A stretch of 64,000 nt of DNA from Streptomyces sp. PTY087I2 (GTDB lineage Bacteria; Actinomycetota; Actinomycetes; Streptomycetales; Streptomycetaceae): NCBI RefSeq assembly GCF_001687325.1, contig NZ_LZRD01000007.1, positions 63,786-127,785 of the forward strand, given 5' to 3'. The notes beneath the pieces were generated by a model. The model worked only from the letters and a program-made list of their open reading frames with translations. It was not told the DNA's origin and made no database searches. Shown piece by piece: positions 26,840-34,717 of this stretch (position 1 is the stretch's first letter; each line of letters opens with the position of its first letter). Made by a program: the position numbers and the translations under genes.

Positions 26840-27772
26840 ATGGCTCCGGCGGAGCACGGAACGGGGCGCGACGCCGACGCCCCCGCCCACAGCCAGGGCG
26901 AGGCGGGCCACGCCCGCACCCGCGACGGGCGCGAGCTGTACTACCAGTGGCTGCCGGGTCCCTCAGGTCCTGACCCGGCCCGGCCGACCGTGGTCTTCGA
27001 GGGCGGGCTCGCCGCGGGCCGCTCCTACTGGGCGGGCGCGCAGGCGGCACTGGCCGATGTCGCGCCGACGGTGGTGTACGACCGCAGCGGTCTCGGCCGC
27101 AGTCCGGCCGCCCCGGCCGGGGTCTCGCGTCGGCTGCACGCGCTCGCCGACGACCTCAGTGACCTGCTCGACCACCTCGACCGTGTCGGCCCCGGCGGCC
27201 CGTTCCTCCTCGTCGGCCACAGCTGGGGCGGACCGCTGGTGCGGCTCGCGGCCGCCGCGCAGCCCGCGCGGGTGGCGGGCCTGGTGCTCGTCGACCCCAC
27301 CGACGAGTCCTGCGATCTGCTGTTCCGGCCCTCGATGCGGCGAACCGAGCGGATCGGGCAGGTGGTGACGGTCGCGCTGGCCCGGCTGGGGCTGCTGGGC
27401 CGCGCCTACCGCTCGCTCACGGCCACGCTGCCGCCGGACGCCGCGGCCGACATGCGGGCCGAGGGCTACACCGTCGCGATGACCCGGACCCGGGGCCGGG
27501 AGCTGGAGGACGCGGCGGGCGACCTGCGGGCCCTGCTGGAGAACCCGCCGGGCCTGGCGGGGCTGCCGGTGACGGTGGTGTCGGCGGGGCGGGTCTCCCC
27601 CGGCATGCCGAAGTCCGTCCGGGAGCGGGCGACGGCGTCGCACGCGTACCGGGCCCGGCAGTCACCGCACGGCCGGCATGTGGTGCTGCCGGAGGCGGAC
27701 CACATGGTGCTGACGACGTCGGCGGCGGAACTGGCGGAGGAGGTACGGAGGTTGGCGGTCCGAGGCCGGTGA
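26840..27772 (+). CDS. Alpha/beta hydrolase
   Basis: A 310-aa alpha/beta-hydrolase fold protein. The nucleophile elbow is GHSWGG, the oxyanion region is VVFEGGLAAG, and the late His is in HVVLPEADHMVLTT. A short Ala/Gly/Asp-rich N-terminus precedes the fold, with no signal peptide, so it is cytoplasmic. The substrate is unknown. An iron-box-like sequence, a terminator and an 8-bp repeat array lie upstream. Confidence 0.85.
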   Translation: MAPAEHGTGRDADAPAHSQGEAGHARTRDGRELYYQWLPGPSGPDPARPTVVFEGGLAAGRSYWAGAQAALADVAPTVVYDRSGLGRSPAAPAGVSRRLHALADDLSDLLDHLDRVGPGGPFLLVGHSWGGPLVRLAAAAQPARVAGLVLVDPTDESCDLLFRPSMRRTERIGQVVTVALARLGLLGRAYRSLTATLPPDAAADMRAEGYTVAMTRTRGRELEDAAGDLRALLENPPGLAGLPVTVVSAGRVSPGMPKSVRERATASHAYRARQSPHGRHVVLPEADHMVLTTSAAELAEEVRRLAVRGR

Positions 27773-27842
27773 CACCGCCCCGCCCTCCTGCCTCAGCCCC
27801 GCCCTCCTGCCTTACTGCGCCCCGACCGCCTGCCCCGCCTGC

Positions 27843-28997
27843 CTACCGCGCCGCGCCCGCGAACGGGATCTCCGCCGCACCGCCCACGCGCACGGGCCCC
27901 GCCGGATGCGTCCAGAGCCCCGCCTCCGCCAGCCGGGGCAGCACGCCCTCGCCGAACCAGTACGCCTCCTCCAGGTGCGGGTAGCCGGAGAGCACGAACT
28001 CGTCGATGCCCAGGGCGTGGTACTCGCGGATCCGGTCCGCGACCTCCACGTGGCTGCCGACCAGGGCCGTGCCCGCGCCGCCCCGGACCAGGCCGATGCC
28101 CGCCCACAGGTTCGGGTGGATCTCCAGGCCGTCCCGCCCGCCGCCGTGCAGCTCCAGCATCCGGCGCTGGCCCTCCGACTCGCTGCGCCGCAGCCCCTCC
28201 TGGACCGAGCGCACGGTGGCCGGGTCGAAGCCCGCGAGCAGCCGGTCCGCCTCCGCCCAGGCCGCCTCGGAGGTGTCCCGGGTGATCACGTGGAGCCGGA
28301 TGCCGAACCGTACGGCACGGCCCTGTTCGGCGGCGAGGGACCGGATCCGGGCGATCTTCTCCGCGACCTGGGCGGGCGGCTCGCCCCAGGTGAGGTAGAC
28401 GTCCGCGTGGCGGGCCGCGACGTGTGCGGCGGCCGGGGAGGAGCCGCCGAAGTAGACCTCCGGCACGGGGTCGGGGAGCTGGGTGAGCCGGGCCTGCTCG
28501 ACACGCAGGTGTTCGCCGGCCAGATCCACGGTCTTGCCGTCCCACAACTGCCGGACGATCTCCAGGAATTCACCGGTGCGGGCGTACCGCGCGTCCTTGT
28601 CGAGGAAGTCCCCGTACGCGCGCTGCTCATGGCTCTCGCCGCCGGTGACGACGTTCAGCAGCAGCCGCCCGCCGCTCTGCCGCTGGAAGGTGGAGGCCAT
28701 CTGGGCGGCGAGGGTCGGCGAGACGAAGCCGGGGCGGAAGGCGACGAGGAACTTCAGCCGCTCCGTGTGCTGGCTGACCATCGCGGTGGTCAGCCAGGCG
28801 TCCTCGCACCAGGCCCCGGTGGGGGTGAGCGCCCCCGTGAAGCCCAGGTCCTCGGCGGCGCGGGCGATCTGGGCGAGGTAGCGGACCGTCGGCGGCCGGT
28901 CGCCGCCCGCCGCCGTGACCGGGGTGCCGTGGCCGCCGCCGACGACATGGCGGCTGTCGCCGTTGGTGGGCAGGAACCAGTGGAAGGTCAGGGACAT
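27843..28997 (-). CDS. ssuD: FMNH2-dependent alkanesulfonate monooxygenase-like
   Basis: A 384-aa LLM-class flavin monooxygenase of the SsuD type, which releases sulfite from alkanesulfonates using FMNH2 from a partner reductase. It begins LTFHWFLPTNGDSRHVVGG and has GFTGALTPTGAWCEDAW, FLVAFRPGFVSPTLAAQM and GRLLLNVVTGG, all typical of SsuD. It is the last gene of the sulfur cluster, 25 bp after the flavoprotein gene at 29023-30237. The FMN reductase gene two positions upstream would supply FMNH2. The exact sulfonate substrate is not known. Confidence 0.85.
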   Translation of the reverse strand: MSLTFHWFLPTNGDSRHVVGGGHGTPVTAAGGDRPPTVRYLAQIARAAEDLGFTGALTPTGAWCEDAWLTTAMVSQHTERLKFLVAFRPGFVSPTLAAQMASTFQRQSGGRLLLNVVTGGESHEQRAYGDFLDKDARYARTGEFLEIVRQLWDGKTVDLAGEHLRVEQARLTQLPDPVPEVYFGGSSPAAAHVAARHADVYLTWGEPPAQVAEKIARIRSLAAEQGRAVRFGIRLHVITRDTSEAAWAEADRLLAGFDPATVRSVQEGLRRSESEGQRRMLELHGGGRDGLEIHPNLWAGIGLVRGGAGTALVGSHVEVADRIREYHALGIDEFVLSGYPHLEEAYWFGEGVLPRLAEAGLWTHPAGPVRVGGAAEIPFAGAAR

Positions 28998-29022
28998 CGT
29001 TTCTCCGAACAGGGTGGGGAGG

Positions 29023-30237
29023 TCAGAGCAGACCGTGGCGGGGCGGGCGGGTGCCGTTGAGGACGTACCGCCCGAGGTGCTGGATCTTCCAGCGCGCCGG
29101 GTCGTGCAGGGTGTGGGTGCGGGCGTCGCGCCAGTGCCGGTGCAGATTGAGGCTGCCGAGGGCGGCACGCGTGCCGGAGACCTCGAAGAGCGCGTCCGCG
29201 ATCTCCAGCGCCGCGCTCCCGGCGTACGCCTTCGCCGCCGCGACCGCGATCGACGCCTCGGCCGCGCTGTCGTCGTCGAGGTCCACGCGTGCCGCGTCCA
29301 CGGCCCGCGCGGCGGTGGCGAGCAGGGCGTCGGCGGCCCGGTGGCGCAGGGCCAGTTCGCCGAAGCGCTGGATGAGGAGGGGGTCCTCGGCGGCGGTGTC
29401 GTACCCGCTCTCGAACCAGGGCCGGCTCCGCGTCCGTACGAAGTCGGCTGCTTCCGCCAGCGCGCCTGCCGCGATCCCCGCGTCGATGGCGGTGTGCAGC
29501 AACTGGGCGATGGCTCCGTGGAGTTGGGGCCCGGTGAAGGTGAGGTGGTGGGGGACGACGTGGGCGGCGGGGACCTCGACGTCCGCCAGTTCCACCGTGC
29601 CGCTCGCCGTCGTCCGCTGGCCCATGCCGTCCCAGTCGTCGGTGACGGTGAGGCCGGGCGCGTCGGCGGGGACGTACGCGACATGGAGCAGGTCGTCGTC
29701 CGCGCGGGCGAGGACGGGGATCCAGTCGGCGAAGAGGGCGCCGGTGGAGTAGTTCTTCACGCCGGTGAGGCGGTACGAGCCGGCTCCGGCGGCCGTCAGC
29801 CGGGTGCGGATGTCCTGGAGGTGTTTGGTCCCGGCCTCGGACTGGGCGTTGCCGAAGCGCCGGCCGGCCAGCACCTCCGCGAAGAAGAAGGCCCGCTGCT
29901 CCGGACTGCCCTGCTGCCGCAGGACGTTGACGTACGCGAAGTGGCTCTGCGGGATCTGCGCCAGGCTGGCGTCGGCGGAGGCGAGCAGCCGGAAGACCTC
30001 CGCGAGGGTGGTGGCGGAGACGTCGGCCCCGCCGTGCTCGGCCGGGACGGTGACGGCGAGGAGACCGGTGGCGGTGAGCCGGTCGAGTTCGGCGCGCGGC
30101 AGTTCGCGGCGGGCGTCCCGCCCGGAGGCGCCCGGGCGGAACTCCTCGGCGAGTTCGGCGGCGGTGCGCAGCGCCTCGGCGTCGTCGCGGATCACCCGCG
30201 CGGTGAGGGGTGGTCGTCGTCGGGTCGGCGCGGTCAC
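29023..30237 (-). CDS. Acyl-CoA dehydrogenase-fold flavin monooxygenase (DszC/SfnB-like)
   Basis: A 404-aa acyl-CoA-dehydrogenase-family protein from a GTG preceded by GGAGG. LPRAELDRLTATGLLAVTVPAEHGGADVS and IPQSHFAYVNVLR are characteristic of the sulfur-acquisition branch (DszC, SfnB), which uses reduced flavin and oxygen to oxidise organosulfur compounds. The family's true dehydrogenase glutamate is not evident. It lies between the FMN reductase and the SsuD-like gene. It is a distant paralog of the gene at 30909; both end in an HTLHDP-W/Y-K motif region. Confidence 0.82.
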   Translation of the reverse strand: MTAPTRRRPPLTARVIRDDAEALRTAAELAEEFRPGASGRDARRELPRAELDRLTATGLLAVTVPAEHGGADVSATTLAEVFRLLASADASLAQIPQSHFAYVNVLRQQGSPEQRAFFFAEVLAGRRFGNAQSEAGTKHLQDIRTRLTAAGAGSYRLTGVKNYSTGALFADWIPVLARADDDLLHVAYVPADAPGLTVTDDWDGMGQRTTASGTVELADVEVPAAHVVPHHLTFTGPQLHGAIAQLLHTAIDAGIAAGALAEAADFVRTRSRPWFESGYDTAAEDPLLIQRFGELALRHRAADALLATAARAVDAARVDLDDDSAAEASIAVAAAKAYAGSAALEIADALFEVSGTRAALGSLNLHRHWRDARTHTLHDPARWKIQHLGRYVLNGTRPPRHGLL

Positions 30238-30280
30238 GGGCCTGCCTCCAGAAGGGGTCCAGAAGGGGTACGGATCAGGA

Positions 30281-30835
30281 TCAGCGGGTGGCGGGGACGG
30301 GGGCCGTCCGGTCCAGGGCGGCGGCGAACTGGGCGACCACCTGGTCGAGCGGGGCGGCGGAGGCCGGGTCCAGGACCACTCCCCCGTCGTCGCCGGTCGT
30401 GATGTGCCGGTCGAGGACGAACCAGCCCGGGACGATGTGGGCCGCGCCCATCGAGGAGAGCACCGGGCGCAGCGCGTAATCGAGGGCGAGGACATGGGCG
30501 GTGGTGCCGCCGGTCGCCAGCGGGAGGACGGTCTTGCCGGTCAGCGCGTACTGGGGCAGCAGGTCGAGCAGCGTCTTCAGCAGCCCGGAGTAGGCGGCCT
30601 TGTAGACGGGGGTGCCGATGACGATGCCGTCGGCGCGGGCGAACAGCTCGGTGGCGCGGACGATCTCGGGGTGCGCGAAGTCCGCGCCGAGCAGGGCATC
30701 GGCGGGCAGAGTGCGGACGTCGAGCGGTATCACCTCGTGGCCCTGGGCGGCCAGGTCGGCATCGAGGTGGCGGAGCAGGCGGGCGGTGCGGGAGGTGGCG
30801 GAGGGGCTGCCGGAGACGGACAGGACAGTGGCCAC
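30281..30835 (-). CDS. ssuE: NADPH-dependent FMN reductase
   Basis: A 184-aa flavodoxin-fold reductase of the SsuE/MsuE type (VLSVSGSPSATSRTARLL as the FMN phosphate loop, DGIVIGTPVYKAAYSGLLKTLLDLLPQ, LPLATGGTTAHVLALDYALRPVL). It supplies FMNH2 to the monooxygenases of the cluster. The start is GTG. A strong hairpin in the 73-bp gap upstream (30859-30898) may lower its expression relative to sfnG and sfnB. Confidence 0.92.
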   Translation of the reverse strand: MATVLSVSGSPSATSRTARLLRHLDADLAAQGHEVIPLDVRTLPADALLGADFAHPEIVRATELFARADGIVIGTPVYKAAYSGLLKTLLDLLPQYALTGKTVLPLATGGTTAHVLALDYALRPVLSSMGAAHIVPGWFVLDRHITTGDDGGVVLDPASAAPLDQVVAQFAAALDRTAPVPATR

Positions 30836-30858
30836 GGTGACCTCGTTTCGGGGGGTGT

Positions 30859-30898
30859 GCCGGGCCCGGGGCGGTCGTGTATCCGCCCCGGGCCCGGC
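30859..30898. terminator. Intra-operon hairpin between sfnB-like gene and ssuE
   Basis: 16-bp perfect arms (GCCGGGCCCGGGGCGG and complement) around an 8-nt loop. It is inside an apparent minus-strand operon, so it may act as a partial terminator or as an mRNA-stabilising boundary that sets unequal expression of the two halves. Confidence 0.75.
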
Positions 30899-30908
30899 GG
30901 CGAGCCGG

Positions 30909-32126
30909 TCAGGAGTACCAGGTGGGTTCGGGGAGTTCGCCGGTCAGGACGTGCCGGCCGACCTCGCGCCGCTTGTATGCGACCGGGTCGTGCAGGGTGT
31001 GGGTGCGGACGTTGCGCCAGAAGCGGTCGAGGCCCTCGGCTGAGGCGGTGGCGCGGGCGCCGGTGACCTCGAAGATGCGGCTCGTGACCTCCAGCGCGAC
31101 CTCGGTGGCCCGGGCCTTCGCCGCTGCCACCCGCACCTCGAACGCGGCGCGGGACTGCTCGGTCACCTCGTCCGGCGCGTCGTGCAGCTTCTGCCCCTCG
31201 GCGGCGACCGCGTCGGTCAGGGCTTCCACGGCCCAGAGCTTGGCGGTGAGGTCGCCGTACGTGTCGATGACGTACGGCTCGTCGACGGCCTTGTCGTACC
31301 CGCCGTGCAGCCAGGAGCGGGCCTTGGTGCGGGTGTAGGTGGCGGCGGTCTCCAGGGCCCCGGCGGCGATGCCCAGGTAGAAGCTGATGAACACCAGCTG
31401 GATGGTGGGCACGTTGAGGGTGTTGTAGACGCGGGGCCGGAACTCCTTGTCGACATAACCGGCGGCCGACGCCCACGGGGTGCGGACGCCGTCGATGGTG
31501 ACGCCGCCGCTCTCGGTGAGGCGCTGGCCGATGTTGTCCCAGTCGTCGTGGAAGACCAGCCCCGGGCTGTCGGAGGGCACGATGGCGAAGATGTGCCGGT
31601 CGGTGCCTTCCAGGACGCCTTCGAGGACGGTGACGTCGGAGACCTTGCTGCCGGTGGAGAAGGTCTTGGCGCCGGTGAAGACGAGGTCGTCGCCGTCCTC
31701 GGTGACGACCACGTCGCTGTCGCGCGGGTTGACCGCGCCGCCGAAGAACCAGGTGTGCCGGACCGCTTCGGCCTCGACGTGCTCCCACTGTTCGCGGGTG
31801 CCGACGAGGCGGGCCGCCCAGTTCCAGAGGTAGTGGTAGCCGAGGAGCTGGCCGATCGAGCCGTCGGCCTTGGCGACCTCGCGGACCACCCGGTAGGCGG
31901 TCGTCCAGTCCTGTCCCCCGCCGCCGTGGGCGGCCGGGCCGAGCAGGGTGACGAGTCCGGAGTCCTTGAGCAGCTGGATCTCGGTGTACGGGGTGGCGCC
32001 CGCCTTGTCGCGGGCGGCGGCGTCGGTGGCGAGGATCGCGGCGACCTCGGCCGCGCGCTCGATCCAGGCGTCGGGGCCGGCGGGGGCCGGGAGGGTCTTC
32101 CACTGAGTGGGCGCGACGGTGCTCAT
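30909..32126 (-). CDS. sfnB: SfnB family sulfur-acquisition oxidoreductase
   Basis: A 405-aa acyl-CoA-dehydrogenase-fold flavoprotein (GLVTLLGPAAHGGGGQDWTTAYRVVREVAKADGSIGQLLGYHY, AKTFSTGSKVSDV, RVYNTLNVPTIQLVFISFYLGIAAGALE). These match the SfnB group, which accompanies dimethylsulfone monooxygenase and helps use sulfones and sulfonates as sulfur source. It overlaps the sfnG stop by 4 bp. Exact chemistry is inferred from the family only. Confidence 0.86.
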   Translation of the reverse strand: MSTVAPTQWKTLPAPAGPDAWIERAAEVAAILATDAAARDKAGATPYTEIQLLKDSGLVTLLGPAAHGGGGQDWTTAYRVVREVAKADGSIGQLLGYHYLWNWAARLVGTREQWEHVEAEAVRHTWFFGGAVNPRDSDVVVTEDGDDLVFTGAKTFSTGSKVSDVTVLEGVLEGTDRHIFAIVPSDSPGLVFHDDWDNIGQRLTESGGVTIDGVRTPWASAAGYVDKEFRPRVYNTLNVPTIQLVFISFYLGIAAGALETAATYTRTKARSWLHGGYDKAVDEPYVIDTYGDLTAKLWAVEALTDAVAAEGQKLHDAPDEVTEQSRAAFEVRVAAAKARATEVALEVTSRIFEVTGARATASAEGLDRFWRNVRTHTLHDPVAYKRREVGRHVLTGELPEPTWYS

Positions 32127-33247
32127 GACGAACCTTTCGACGACGGACGGGCTTGGTGGTCCTCCAGCTCCCGCACGAGCGGCAGCACTTTCTTGCCGAA
32201 GTACTCGACCTCCTCGTGGTAGTGGAGGAAGCCGAGGAGCAGGAGGTCGACGCCGAGGCGCTTGTAGGCGACGATGCGCTCGGCGATCTGTTCCGGGGTG
32301 CCGATCAGCCCCGTACGGAAACCGTCGTTGTACTGGACGAGGTCCTCGAAGGAGGAGTCCTGCCACATGCCCTTGCCGTCGGCGGTGGAGCTCCCGGCCT
32401 GCTTGACGGCCGAGCCGAAGCCGTGGACGGCCTCCGTGTCGGCCTTGGCGACGATCTCGCGCAGGGTGTCGCGGGCCTCGGCCTCGGTGTCGCGGGCGAT
32501 GAGGAAACCGTTGAGGCCGAAGCGGGGCGGGGTGCGTCCGGCGCTCTCGGCGGAGGCCCGGACGTCCTGGATCTGCTCGGTGACGCCGTCGAAGTCCTTG
32601 CCGTTGGAGAAGTACCAGTCGGAGACGCGTCCGGCCATCTTCCGGGCGGCGGTGGAGTTGCCTCCCTGGAAGATCTCCGGGTGCGGGCGGTCCGGCGAGG
32701 CGAGCGGCTTGGGCTTCAGGGAGAAGTCCCGGATGCGGTAGAAGTCCCCGGCGAGTTCGGCGTGGTCCTCGGTCCAGACGGCGCGCAGGGCCCGGATGAA
32801 CTCCTCGGAGCGGCGGTAGCGTTCGTCGTGTTCCAGCCAGGGTTCGCCGAGCGCGGTGAACTCGTCCTTGAACCAGCCGCTGACCACGTTGACGGCGAAG
32901 CGTCCGTTGCTCAGGTGGTCGGCGGTGGCGCCGAGTTTGGCGAGGACGCCGGGGTGCCAGAGGCCGGGGTGAACGGCCGCGATGACCTTCAGCCGCTGGG
33001 TGGCGAGCAGCAGGGCGAGGCTGAAAGAGGTGGACTCGTGCTGGTACTCGGCGCCGTAGCTGGCCATGTAGCGGACCTGGCTGAGCGCGTAGTCGAAGCC
33101 GTTGTTCTCGGCGAGGACGGCGAGTTCGCGGTTGTAGTCGTACCCCCAGTCGGTGCGTTGCTCGATGGTGCTGGTGACGAGGCCACCGCTGACGTTGGGG
33201 ACCCAGTACGCGAAGCGCACCGGGTCGGCGGAGGGCGGAGTGGGCAT
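32123..33247 (-). CDS. sfnG: Dimethylsulfone monooxygenase-like (SfnG)
   Basis: A 374-aa LLM-class FMNH2-dependent monooxygenase. FAYWVPNVSGGLVTSTIEQRTDWGYDYNRELAVLAENNGF and YALSQVRYMASYGAEYQHESTSFSLALL are hallmark SfnG sequence. IFQGGNSTAARKMAG and LLLGFLHYHEEVEYFGKKVLPLV support this. SfnG converts dimethylsulfone to methanesulfinate and formaldehyde. It is the first structural gene of the minus-strand sulfur operon, 220 bp after a cysteine-rich leader peptide. Confidence 0.9.
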   Translation of the reverse strand: MPTPPSADPVRFAYWVPNVSGGLVTSTIEQRTDWGYDYNRELAVLAENNGFDYALSQVRYMASYGAEYQHESTSFSLALLLATQRLKVIAAVHPGLWHPGVLAKLGATADHLSNGRFAVNVVSGWFKDEFTALGEPWLEHDERYRRSEEFIRALRAVWTEDHAELAGDFYRIRDFSLKPKPLASPDRPHPEIFQGGNSTAARKMAGRVSDWYFSNGKDFDGVTEQIQDVRASAESAGRTPPRFGLNGFLIARDTEAEARDTLREIVAKADTEAVHGFGSAVKQAGSSTADGKGMWQDSSFEDLVQYNDGFRTGLIGTPEQIAERIVAYKRLGVDLLLLGFLHYHEEVEYFGKKVLPLVRELEDHQARPSSKGSS

Positions 33248-33370
33248 GCGGTTCTCCCGTGACAGGAAGGCGGGTCGGGCGCGGTGGCGGGCAGGGCGCG
33301 GCGGCCCCGGTGATCGAGAAACCCGATCAGGGGCGATGGGCGCGGAAGCGGAGCGCGAGGGCGTGCGGGG

Positions 33371-33430
33371 GCTCACACGGCCGTACGTGGGTGTGTGCGG
33401 TCGTACGCGGACGCACTCGGTCGTACGCGG
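33371..33430. repeat. Three 20-bp direct repeats between leader peptide and sfnG
   Basis: The core CGGTCGTACGCGG occurs at 33398-33410 and 33418-33430, and as CGGCCGTACGTGG at 33378-33390, with an exact 20-bp period. Each core contains the self-complementary CGTACG. The array lies in the presumed transcribed leader of sfnG. It could be three operator half-sites on one DNA face or alternative RNA pairing partners. Confidence 0.85.
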
Positions 33431-33467
33431 GGAGCGCGAAGGAGGGTTCGGCCCCTCGGACCTCGCG

Positions 33468-33539
33468 TCAGCGGGAACAACAGAAGGCGCTGGAAACGCG
33501 GCCGAGGTCGATGTGGCGGCGACGGGTCAAGCGGCGCAC
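33468..33539 (-). CDS. 23-aa cysteine-containing leader peptide upstream of the sulfur operon
   Basis: Too short for usual gene finding. From a GTG at 33539 it encodes 23 residues: MRRLT, a run of Arg, the block RRHIDLGRVSSA, then FCCSR and TGA. An AAAGGAG site lies six bases before the GTG. The RRHIDLxRV...C pattern is that of the actinobacterial putative leader peptides found ahead of sulfur-assimilation genes. The tandem Cys codons (TGT TGT) near the end suggest ribosome stalling when Cys-tRNA is short. It precedes sfnG by 220 bp on the same strand. Confidence 0.85.
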   Translation of the reverse strand: MRRLTRRRHIDLGRVSSAFCCSR

Positions 33540-33694
33540 ATCCCTCTCCTTTCGCGTTCCGCGGCGGGCGCCCGGTGGATCGCGGGGCGCCTTCGGGTTC
33601 CAGAGTAGGGCGCGGGAACGCTCCAGGTCGAGAAGGCATCGGCGAGGGAGCGATAGGGTTCCCCTTCCACCGCCTCCGGAGATGAGGAACGGCG

Positions 33695-34606
33695 ATGCGG
33701 ATCGAACAGCTGGAGTACATCGAGGCCGTCACCCGGCTGGGGTCGCTGCGCCGGGCGGCGGAGGAACTGCACCTGTCGCAGCCCGCGTTGAGCGAGACCG
33801 TACGGAACCTGGAGCGCGAGCTCGGGGTGACCGTGCTGGACCGCAAACGGTCGGGGGCGACGATCAGCGACGCCGGGCGCGAACTGCTGCCGCACATCAT
33901 CGGGGTGCTGGACGCGGTCGACCGGCTGCGCCGGGCAGCGGACGAGCAGCACCGCACGAGCCGGACGGTCCGGCTCGGCACGGTCTTCGCGGCGACGGTC
34001 CCCCTGCTCGTCCCGGCGATCCGGGAGTTCCACGCGCTGCACTCGGCCACCGAGGTGGAGGTGATCGCGGCCCAGCAGTCGGTGATCCACCGCTCCCTGC
34101 TGGAGGGCGGCGTGGACCTCGGCCTGGTGAACTACCTGGAGGGCGACGATCTGGCGCCCGACCTCCACACCACGGAGCTGCTGCGGGGCCGCCCGGTCGT
34201 CTGCCTGCGCCCGGACAGCCCGCTGGCGGCGCTGGAGTCGGTCGGGGTGGACGATCTGTTGAGCGAGCCGCTGATCGTGATGCGCTCCGGCTATCTGATG
34301 CACCGCTTCACCCACCGGCTGCTGAAGGGCCGGGTGCCCTCGTTCTCGTACTCCGCCGACGGCGCGGAGATGGGCAAGCTGATGGTGGCGGAGGGGCTGG
34401 GGGTCACCGTGCTCCCGGACTACAGCGTCATCGGGGACCCGCTGGAGCGCACCGGCGCGATCACCTGCCGCCCTCTGAGGGACGACACGACCACGGTGCT
34501 CCTGGTGGTGCAGCGCAGCCGCTCGGGCTCGGTCACCCGGGCCGCACGCGATCTGCACCGGATCTTCGTGGAGCGCGCGGAGGCACATCGTGCCGAGGAC
34601 GTCTGA
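33695..34606 (+). CDS. LysR family transcriptional regulator
   Basis: A 303-aa LysR regulator. The HTH is LEYIEAVTRLGSLRRAAEELHLSQPALSETVRNLERELGVTVLDRKRSGATIS, and a periplasmic-binding-protein-like effector domain follows. It is divergent from the sulfone/sulfonate operon with a 447-bp region between, so it is probably its activator, analogous in role to Cbl/CysB. The effector is unknown. Confidence 0.88.
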   Translation: MRIEQLEYIEAVTRLGSLRRAAEELHLSQPALSETVRNLERELGVTVLDRKRSGATISDAGRELLPHIIGVLDAVDRLRRAADEQHRTSRTVRLGTVFAATVPLLVPAIREFHALHSATEVEVIAAQQSVIHRSLLEGGVDLGLVNYLEGDDLAPDLHTTELLRGRPVVCLRPDSPLAALESVGVDDLLSEPLIVMRSGYLMHRFTHRLLKGRVPSFSYSADGAEMGKLMVAEGLGVTVLPDYSVIGDPLERTGAITCRPLRDDTTTVLLVVQRSRSGSVTRAARDLHRIFVERAEAHRAEDV

Positions 34607-34647
34607 GGACGCCTAGGGAATCCGCCCGATGCCGCCGGAGGGCCTTA

Positions 34648-34691
34648 CTCCCCACCATGAGCCGCACACAGCGCGGATGCGGGGTGGGGAG
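34648..34691. terminator. Weak hairpin after the LysR gene
   Basis: CTCCCCACC and GGTGGGGAG flank a 26-nt loop just upstream of the MFS start at 34718. Both termination and a role in the MFS leader are possible. Confidence 0.4.
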
Positions 34692-34717
34692 CGTGGAGCG
34701 GAGAGGACGGCGGTGGC

